From: an uncultured Oscillospiraceae bacterium
Lineage (GTDB): Bacteria; Bacillota; Clostridia; Oscillospirales; Oscillospiraceae
DNA length: 11,628 bases
Direction: 5' to 3'
NCBI GenBank assembly: GCA_900752445.1
Contig: CAADVN010000189.1
Span: forward strand, 1 to 11,628
Both the position numbers and the translations under genes were made by a program. Under the pieces are notes generated by a model. It ran no database searches, was not told the origin of the DNA, and worked only from the letters and a program-made list of their open reading frames with translations. Every line of letters starts with the position of its first letter. Position 1 is the stretch's first letter. Shown here one piece after another: positions 6,576 through 11,628 of this stretch.

Positions 6576-6908
6576 TCATTCCCAGCCCTTCCAGACCTCG
6601 GGGCAGTAGCCCACGGTGGCCTGGCGGCCATTGCGCACCACCGGCGTGCGGATGTTGTCCGGGTACTCCAGCAGGCGCTCTATGCGCGCGGCGTCGTTCG
6701 CCATATACCTTATGAGGTCATAATCCGGCGCCTTCGGGTCGATGAGCGCCTCGAGGCCCACGGCAGCGCGGACGGATTCGAACTCCTTTTTGCTCATGCC
6801 GTAGCGCGGCAGGTCTATGAGCTGGTATTTTATCCGCCGCTCCTTGAAATAGCGCTCCGCCTTCTTCGTGTCAAAGCACTTGTTGCGTCCGAAGATCTGT
6901 ATGTTCAT
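6576..6908 (-). CDS. ArsC/Spx-family thioredoxin-fold protein
   Basis: A 110-residue protein of the arsenate reductase-like (ArsC/Spx/YffB) family. IQIFGRNKCFDTKKAERYF at 3-21 has the redox Cys11 in a CxxT motif, followed by the expected strand-helix KYQLIDLPRYGMSKKEF, and IRTPVVRNGRQATVGYCPEVW near the C-terminus has the cis-Pro-like RTP and the VGY/VGF segment. The region that carries the conserved arginine of true ArsC (the LLRT-type segment) reads LIDPKAPDYD here, so real arsenate reduction is doubtful; a glutaredoxin-like or regulatory role is equally possible. Its ATG overlaps the dipeptidase stop by 4 bases, making it last in the minus-strand operon. It converges on the flavoprotein gene with only 6 bases between stops and no visible terminator. 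Confidence 0.86.
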   Translation of the reverse strand: MNIQIFGRNKCFDTKKAERYFKERRIKYQLIDLPRYGMSKKEFESVRAAVGLEALIDPKAPDYDLIRYMANDAARIERLLEYPDNIRTPVVRNGRQATVGYCPEVWKGWE

Positions 6909-7807
6909 CCCGCTGCACGCTCCAATATATCCGCAAGGTTGTTCCAGAATATGTCCCGCACGAGGCTCTCCGGGTGGTTCCGTCTCAGGAGGGCCTCGTA
7001 AATTTTGCCCAAATCCTGCGCGCCCTCGAGGCCGCGCGGCGTGTCGTCTATGCCGTCGAGGTCGGCGCCGAGGAACACGGCCCTCTCGCCGCCGAGCGCC
7101 AGGAAGTGCTCCACGTGCGCGCAGACGGCGTCCACATCCCGCTTGAGGCCCAGAAAGTCCGGGCAGAGGTTTATGCCCGCGCCGCCGCCCTGCTCTGCAA
7201 GGGCCGTGAACTGCGCGTCCGTGAGGTTACGGGGAAAGTCCGAACACAGCGCCGCCGCGTCCGAGTGGCTGGCGAGCACGGGCCGCGTGCTGACCTCGAG
7301 CGTGTCCCAGAACGCGCGCTCCGAGGCGTGGCTGAGGTCCACGGCGACGCCCATCTCCTGCGCCGCCCTCACGAACCCGCGCCCGGCCGCCGTCAGACCG
7401 CCGCCGCCGTCCATCGCCGAGCCGCACAGGGCGTTGTCCGAGTTCCAGCACAGGTTCGCCATGATGAGCCCGTCTTCCTCGTGCGCGCGCCGCAGCCGTT
7501 CCACATCGCAGCCGAACTGCTCCATGCCCTCGAGGGACAGCAGCGCGGCTATCCTGCCCTGCGCCGCGGTTTCCCTCACCTCGGCGATGCTCCGGCAGAT
7601 GCGCCCGAGGCCGCTGCGCCCGAGCTCCGCCTTCAGCAGCGCGGCCTTTTCCTCATACCGCCCGCCCCAGACGGCAAAGACCTGCGCCACGGGTGCGTAT
7701 TTTGACAGCCGCTCCAAATCGAGCTGGTAAGCGTTCCGCAAAAGCGAGCCGCCGCGCTCGAGCACGGCGGTCACTGTATCGCAATGGGCGTCGAAGCAGG
7801 GTATCAT
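6905..7807 (-). CDS. Membrane dipeptidase-like metallopeptidase (family M19)
   Basis: A 300-residue protein starting at 7807, where AGAGGG (7813-7818) is five bases upstream and the ATG overlaps the upstream stop as ATGA. The family's metal ligands are all visible: His8 and Asp10 in DAHCDT, the bridging Glu93 in SLEGME, His160 in VDLSHAS, His181 in ASHSDAAAL, and the active-site Asp249 in GADLDG. M19 enzymes are binuclear zinc dipeptidases that cleave dipeptides, including Cys-Gly and dipeptides with a D-residue at the C-terminal side. No signal peptide is present, so it is probably cytoplasmic. A start upstream at 8011 was rejected because the extra 68 residues lie inside the PatB-like gene and do not resemble M19. 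Coupling to a PLP enzyme suggests it feeds amino acids to that partner. Confidence 0.94.
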   Translation of the reverse strand: MIPCFDAHCDTVTAVLERGGSLLRNAYQLDLERLSKYAPVAQVFAVWGGRYEEKAALLKAELGRSGLGRICRSIAEVRETAAQGRIAALLSLEGMEQFGCDVERLRRAHEEDGLIMANLCWNSDNALCGSAMDGGGGLTAAGRGFVRAAQEMGVAVDLSHASERAFWDTLEVSTRPVLASHSDAAALCSDFPRNLTDAQFTALAEQGGGAGINLCPDFLGLKRDVDAVCAHVEHFLALGGERAVFLGADLDGIDDTPRGLEGAQDLGKIYEALLRRNHPESLVRDIFWNNLADILERAAG

Positions 7808-8988
7808 ATGAGCCCTCTCTTTTTGGCCGCGGCCTCGAGCCGCTCGAGCCCTGCCTCCACATAGTGCCGCGGGCAGGCGAGATTGACCCGGTGGAAGAGC
7901 TCGTAGCCCTCGCCGAACACGGCGCCGCTCTCGGAATAGAACCTCGCGTCCCGGTGCAGGAAGCTGTCGAGCCCCTCCCTGTCGAGGCCGGTATTGCGGC
8001 AGTCCATCCACGCGAGATATGTACCGTCCGGCATATGGCAGCGCAGGACGGGTATGCGCTCGCGCAGGTAGTCCGCGAACAGGCGGCAGTTGCCCTCGAG
8101 CACCTTGAGGCAGTCGTCGAGCCAGCCCTCGCCGTCTCTGTACGCGGCCTCGCAGGCGGCGTAGCCGAAGGCGTTGAAGTAGCCGCCCATGTCCCGGGAA
8201 ATGGCCGCGCGGACCCGCTCACGCAGCGCCGGGTCGGGCGTGAGCACGTTCGAGATGGTCATGCCCGCTATGTTGAAGGTCTTGCTCGGCGCGGTGAGCA
8301 CCACGCTGTTTGCGGCGAAGTCCTCGGAGACGGCGGCGAAGACCGTGTGCCGGTGCCCGGTATAGGCGATGTCGAAGTGTATCTCGTCCGAGACGACGAG
8401 GACGCCGTGCGCAAGGCACATTTCGCCCACGCGGCGCAGTTCCTCACACGTCCAGACCCGGCCCGTGGGGTTCTGCGGGCTGCACAGGATGAGCAGCTTC
8501 ACGTTCTCGGAGACGATCTTGCGCTCCATGTCCTCAAAGTCCATGGCCCAGCCCCGCTCCGTCTCCACGAGGTCGGTGCGCACGAGCTTTCTGCCGTTCT
8601 GCTCGATCGCCCGGTAAAACGGCGGGTAGCTCGGGAAGTGCAGCAGCACGGCGTCGCCCGGCTCGGTCAGGGCCCTGATGCAGCAGCCTACGCCCAGCAC
8701 CAGGCCGTAGGTCTGGTTGAGCCAGTCCGTGTCTATCTCCCAGCCGTGGCGGCGGGACATCCAGCCTCTTATCTCGCTCTTGAGGCTCTCCGGCGCGCCG
8801 GAGTAGCCGAAGCTGCCCTCGCGCAGCTGGCGCTCTATGCCCGCGGCTATCTCGGGCGCGAGGCGGAACTTCATCTCCGCCACGCCGAAGTCTATGCAGT
8901 CAGGCTCCGGCTCACCGTATTCGTGCAGGCTTCGCCACATGGGCGCGTCCGTGCCGAAGGCCGGGTGCAGGCTCTCAAAATCGTGCAT
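7804..8988 (-). CDS. PLP-dependent aminotransferase / C-S beta-lyase, PatB/MalY type
   Basis: A 394-residue fold-type I PLP enzyme. The ATG at 8988 is chosen because AGGAGG (8995-9000) lies six bases before it; a TTG at 9003 would place that site inside the coding region. Key residues are Lys236 in APSKTFNIAG (Schiff-base lysine), Asn173 in SPQNPTGRVW, Asp201 in VVSDEIHFD (PLP nitrogen contact), and GSFGYSG at 58-64. The whole pattern matches the MalY/PatB group, whose members cleave cystathionine or other cysteine S-conjugates to pyruvate, ammonia and a thiol, though some only transaminate. The usual N-terminal ADMDF motif reads AEMKF here (37-41), which may alter specificity. It starts 11 bases after the RNase J stop and is followed by the dipeptidase through an ATGA overlap. 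Confidence 0.91.
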   Translation of the reverse strand: MHDFESLHPAFGTDAPMWRSLHEYGEPEPDCIDFGVAEMKFRLAPEIAAGIERQLREGSFGYSGAPESLKSEIRGWMSRRHGWEIDTDWLNQTYGLVLGVGCCIRALTEPGDAVLLHFPSYPPFYRAIEQNGRKLVRTDLVETERGWAMDFEDMERKIVSENVKLLILCSPQNPTGRVWTCEELRRVGEMCLAHGVLVVSDEIHFDIAYTGHRHTVFAAVSEDFAANSVVLTAPSKTFNIAGMTISNVLTPDPALRERVRAAISRDMGGYFNAFGYAACEAAYRDGEGWLDDCLKVLEGNCRLFADYLRERIPVLRCHMPDGTYLAWMDCRNTGLDREGLDSFLHRDARFYSESGAVFGEGYELFHRVNLACPRHYVEAGLERLEAAAKKRGLI

Positions 8989-8999
8989 GCTCCGCCTCC

Positions 9000-10655
9000 T
9001 CAAAGCTCCGTAATGACGGGCAGGATCATCGGGCTGCGCTTCGTCGCCTTGTAGAGGTAGCCCGTCAGGTTGGTCCTGACCTTGTTCTTGATGCCGGCCC
9101 AGTCGTTTATGCGCTGGTGGCGGCAGCTGGCCAGGCTCTCGTTTATGACCCGGCGCATCTCGTCCATGAGCCCGTCCGATTCCTTCTCGTAAATGAAACC
9201 GCGCGTGACTATCTCCGGCGGGGCCAGCAGCGAGGCGTCCTCGCCCGAGAGCGCGAGCACCACGACTATCATGCCGTCCTGCGCCAGGTGCTTCCTGTCC
9301 CGCAGCACGACGCTGCCCACGTCGCCCACGCCCGTGCCGTCCACAAACACGCGGCCCGCAGGCACGCTGTCATCTGCCTTGACGCTCTTGCGGCTCAGCT
9401 CTATGACCCGGCCATTTTCCGCGATGACGATGTTGTTAGGCGCGACACCCATCATGCGGCCCAGTTCCGCGTGCTTGCAGAGCATCCTGTACTCGCCGTG
9501 CACGGGAATGAAGAACTTGGGCTTCGTCAGGGCCAGCATCATCTTCTGCTCCTCCTGCGAGGCGTGGCCCGAGACGTGCAGGTCGGTGTGCCGGTCATAT
9601 ATGACCTCCGCGCCCTTGTGGAAGAGCTCGTCTATGACCTTGGATATCGTGTTCTCGTTGCCCGGGATGGCCGAGGCGGAGATGATTATCCTGTCGCCCG
9701 CGTCGATGTTTATCTGCTTGTGCTCGGAGAAGGCCATGCGGTACAATGCCGACATGCTCTCGCCCTGGCTGCCAGTGGAGATGATGACCGTCCTGTCCTT
9801 CGGCTGGCCCTTTATCTGGTTGAGGTCCACCAACACGCCGTCAGGGATGTCCATGTAGCCAAGCTCGATGGCGACCTTTATCATGTTCTCCATGCTGCGG
9901 CCCGTCACGGCCACCTTGCGCTTGTACTTGGCAGCGACGTTCACTATCTGCTGTATCCTCTGCACGTTCGAGGCGAATGTGGTGACGATTATGCGCTTTT
10001 CGCAGCCCTTGAAGAGCTCGTCAAACTTCTCGGCCACCTTGCGCTCGGACTCCGTGTGGCCGGGCCGCTCCACGTTCGTCGAGTCCGACAAGAGCGCCAG
10101 CACGCCCTGCTTGCCCAGCTGGCCCAGGCGCGCAAGGTCTATCATCTCGCCCTGGATGGGCGTGACGTCTATCTTAAAGTCGCCCGTGTGGATGACCGTG
10201 CCTATCGGCGTCTTGATGGCCAGCGCCACCGAGTCCGCGATGGAGTGGTTCACGTGGATGAACTCGATCTCAAAGCAGCCGAGCTTGAAGCGGTCTCCGG
10301 CCTTCTTCGTGAAGATCTGCGTGTTGTACAGCAGGTCAAATTCCTCCAGCTTCAGCTCGATGATGCCCGCCGTGAGGCTCGTCGCGTAGATGGGCACGTC
10401 CAGCTCGCGCATGACGTAGGGCAGCGCGCCGATGTGGTCCTCGTGCCCGTGCGTTATGACGATGCCGCGTATCTTGTCCTTATTCTGTTTCAAATACGTG
10501 ATATCGGGTATGACGACGTCAATGCCGTAGAGCTCCTCGTCCGGGAAGCCCAGACCGCAGTCCACGACGACAATGTCCTGCCCGTATTCGTACACGGTGA
10601 GGTTCTTGCCGATCTCACCGAGGCCGCCGAGCGGGATTATCTTCAATTTTGCCAT
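9000..10655 (-). CDS. rnj: Ribonuclease J
   Basis: A 551-residue RNase J, the Bacillota beta-CASP metallo-beta-lactamase ribonuclease with 5'-3' exo- and endonuclease activity in mRNA decay and rRNA maturation. Residues 1 to about 200 start the beta-lactamase core: PLGGLGEIGKNL (8-19), the two-zinc motif THGHEDH at 68-74, VNHSIADSVALA, and IHTGDFKID. The beta-CASP insert has SDSTNVERPGHTESE and VATKYKR-like helices. SGHASQEEQKMML and PVHGEYRMLCKHAEL carry the late metal-binding histidines. A C-terminal domain follows, ending LPVITEL. Length is normal. AGGAG lies six bases before the ATG. The stop codon overlaps the Shine-Dalgarno of the next gene, so translation of the PatB-like enzyme is probably linked. 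The paralogue (J1 or J2) cannot be assigned. Confidence 0.97.
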   Translation of the reverse strand: MAKLKIIPLGGLGEIGKNLTVYEYGQDIVVVDCGLGFPDEELYGIDVVIPDITYLKQNKDKIRGIVITHGHEDHIGALPYVMRELDVPIYATSLTAGIIELKLEEFDLLYNTQIFTKKAGDRFKLGCFEIEFIHVNHSIADSVALAIKTPIGTVIHTGDFKIDVTPIQGEMIDLARLGQLGKQGVLALLSDSTNVERPGHTESERKVAEKFDELFKGCEKRIIVTTFASNVQRIQQIVNVAAKYKRKVAVTGRSMENMIKVAIELGYMDIPDGVLVDLNQIKGQPKDRTVIISTGSQGESMSALYRMAFSEHKQINIDAGDRIIISASAIPGNENTISKVIDELFHKGAEVIYDRHTDLHVSGHASQEEQKMMLALTKPKFFIPVHGEYRMLCKHAELGRMMGVAPNNIVIAENGRVIELSRKSVKADDSVPAGRVFVDGTGVGDVGSVVLRDRKHLAQDGMIVVVLALSGEDASLLAPPEIVTRGFIYEKESDGLMDEMRRVINESLASCRHQRINDWAGIKNKVRTNLTGYLYKATKRSPMILPVITEL

Positions 10656-10729
10656 ATTAAACTCCTTATATTTTATTGTCTTATGTACAACGGCTATCCA
10701 ACAGTATAACCGCTAAGGCCAAATTTAAG
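10656..10729 (-). other. recR-RNase J intergenic leader with weak hairpin and possible promoter
   Basis: This 74-base AT-rich gap holds the RNase J ribosome site and, on the minus strand, a TATACT hexamer (10703-10708) that could be a -10, though no good -35 lies at 16-18 bases. A 7-bp stem (10691-10697 with 10706-10712, one G-U pair, 8-base loop) could form in the RNA. There is no T-run, so it is not a terminator. It may allow separate expression or control of RNase J. Confidence 0.3.
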
Positions 10730-11329
10730 TCACATCTCGACCCGGCCCTCGAGGGCTCGGGTGAGCGTGGCGTCGTCGGCGAACTCGAGGTTCGAGCCGA
10801 CGGGTATGCCGTAGGCAAGGCGCGAGACCTTCACGCCGAAGGGCTTCAGGAGCCGAGAGATGTACATGGCCGTGGTCTCGCCCTCGGTGTCCGGGTTCAG
10901 GGCCATGATGACCTCCTCCACGCCGCCCTCGGCGACGCGGCTGACCAGCCCGGCGATCTTGAGGTCGTCCGGGCCTATGTGGCTCATGGGCGAGAGCACG
11001 CCGTGAAGCACGTGATAGAGGCCGTTATATTCCCTGCCGCGCTCGAAGCTCAGCACGTCGCGCGGCTCCGCCACGACGCAGATGGTGCTCCTGTCGCGCT
11101 TTTCCGAGGCGCAGATCGGGCAGACCTCCGCATCCGTCAGGTTCTGGCAGACGGTGCAGCACTTCACCGAGCGCTTCGCCTCCGATATGGCCTTCGCAAA
11201 GGCCTCCGCCTCGGCGTCGGGCAGCGAGAGCGTGAAAAACGCCAGGCGCTGCGCGCTCTTCTTGCCTATGCCGGGCAGCATGGCGAATTTGTCTATGAGA
11301 TTCTCAAGCGCCGCAGGGAAAAAGGACAT
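10730..11329 (-). CDS. recR: Recombination mediator protein RecR
   Basis: A 199-residue RecR, which with RecO (and RecF) loads RecA onto SSB-coated single-stranded DNA during gap repair. The N-terminal helix-hairpin-helix is LPGIGKKSAQRLAFF (18-32). A C4 zinc finger follows, with C58, C61, C70 and C73 in CTVCQNLTDAEVCPIC. The Toprim domain has ICVVAEPRDVLSFE (83-96) and the acidic EVIMALNPDTEGETTAMYI. The C-terminal RLAYGIPVGSNLEFADDATL is the family signature (Walker-B-like end). Length matches the roughly 198-residue norm. The ATG at 11329 has GAGGT about eight bases upstream and lies 24 bases after the rpe stop, so the two are co-transcribed. RecR is often next to dnaX and ybaB in bacteria; here rpe is the upstream neighbour. 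Confidence 0.98.
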   Translation of the reverse strand: MSFFPAALENLIDKFAMLPGIGKKSAQRLAFFTLSLPDAEAEAFAKAISEAKRSVKCCTVCQNLTDAEVCPICASEKRDRSTICVVAEPRDVLSFERGREYNGLYHVLHGVLSPMSHIGPDDLKIAGLVSRVAEGGVEEVIMALNPDTEGETTAMYISRLLKPFGVKVSRLAYGIPVGSNLEFADDATLTRALEGRVEM

Positions 11330-11353
11330 ATATCTCGACCTCTGAGCTTTATT

Positions 11354-11628
11354 TTACGGCTTTACCGCAGCCGCCATGCGTATGCCTTCGATGGCGTGGG
11401 CCCTGTCCGGCTTTCCGAACACGGCGCTGCCGGCGACCAGCACGTTCGCGCCCGCGTCCACCACCAGGGGCGCGGTGGCCTCGTCGATGCCGCCGTCCAC
11501 CTCGAGCTCGCAGGAGGGCTTGTATTCGTTAATAAGCGCGCGGATGCCGCGTATCTTGGGCAGCATGTCGGCCATGAAGCTCTGCCCGCCGAAGCCGGGC
11601 TCCACCGTCATGACCAGAACCATGTCCA
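11354..11628 (-). CDS. rpe: Ribulose-phosphate 3-epimerase (5' part outside window)
   Basis: The C-terminal 91 residues or so of a TIM-barrel epimerase that interconverts ribulose-5-phosphate and xylulose-5-phosphate in the pentose phosphate pathway. The frame stays open to the window edge; the ATG at 11621-11623 is internal, because the preceding codon gives DMVLVMTVEPGFGGQSF, a conserved Rpe strand whose Asp is a metal ligand. LEVDGGIDEATAPLVVDAGA carries the second metal-binding Asp, and NVLVAGSAVFG binds the substrate phosphate. The protein ends KP, then TAA at 11354. The start and promoter lie to the right of the window. It is the first visible gene of the minus-strand operon continuing into recR. 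Confidence 0.96.
   Translation of the reverse strand, partial: DMVLVMTVEPGFGGQSFMADMLPKIRGIRALINEYKPSCELEVDGGIDEATAPLVVDAGANVLVAGSAVFGKPDRAHAIEGIRMAAAVKP

Noticed and set aside
6567..6578. Bidirectional terminator between the converging genes
   Set aside because: Only 6 bases separate the stops and no stem with a T-run is visible there or just inside either gene end.
7808..8011. Upstream start at 8011 for the dipeptidase
   Set aside because: It would overlap the PatB-like gene by about 200 bases with non-M19 sequence. The ATG at 7807 has AGAGGG at five bases and begins directly with the conserved DAHCDT region.
8989..9003. TTG at 9003 as start of the PatB-like gene
   Set aside because: The AGGAGG between this TTG and the ATG at 8988 is a perfectly spaced ribosome site for the ATG.
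9117..10709. 530-codon plus-strand frame opposite RNase J
   Set aside because: RNase J on the other strand is unmistakable; this frame is His/Leu/Arg/Val-rich and lacks any known domain.

Overview
The window looks like chromosomal DNA from an uncultured or poorly characterised GC-rich member of the Clostridia (Bacillota), of the gut Oscillospirales/Christensenellales kind. The evidence is RNase J, a PadR regulator, strong AGGAGG-type ribosome binding sites, a consensus sigma-A promoter, and coding GC of roughly two-thirds. This placement rests on gene content and base composition only. No RNA gene, insertion sequence, CRISPR array or origin was seen, and no gene-free stretch exceeds about 130 bases.

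Layout. (1) Positions 1-2855, minus strand: an rRNA uridine methyltransferase (rlmD-like), a low-GC GNAT acetyltransferase, then an AAC(3)-type acetyltransferase fused to a second GNAT domain and cut by the left window edge. (2) Positions 2856-2975: a divergent intergenic region with a good plus-strand promoter. (3) Positions 2976-4298, plus strand: a membrane-anchored CapA-like protein that has lost most of the family's metal-site signature residues, followed by a strong terminator. (4) Positions 4362-6569, plus strand: a consensus promoter carrying a 13-bp direct repeat, a PadR regulator, and a translationally coupled three-part protein (flavodoxin-like, SCP2-like, membrane domain). (5) Positions 6576-11628, minus strand: an apparent operon reading rpe (cut by the right edge), recR, RNase J, a PatB/MalY-type PLP enzyme, an M19 dipeptidase and an ArsC/Spx-like thioredoxin-fold protein. 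The last three are joined by 4-base ATGA overlaps.

How they fit together. Rpe, RecR, RNase J and the rRNA methyltransferase are housekeeping genes. The tightly coupled PatB-like, dipeptidase and ArsC-like trio may handle cysteine-containing dipeptides or S-conjugates; this is inference. The PadR cassette has the form of a self-regulated, ligand-induced redox and membrane module. The left edge holds three acetyltransferase domains in two adjacent genes, consistent with small-molecule modification or self-protection.

The items most worth following up are the AAC(3)-GNAT fusion, the CapA-like putative pseudoenzyme, the PadR promoter repeats with their fused flavoprotein, and the C-S lyase/dipeptidase coupling. 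None is proven to be a new system.
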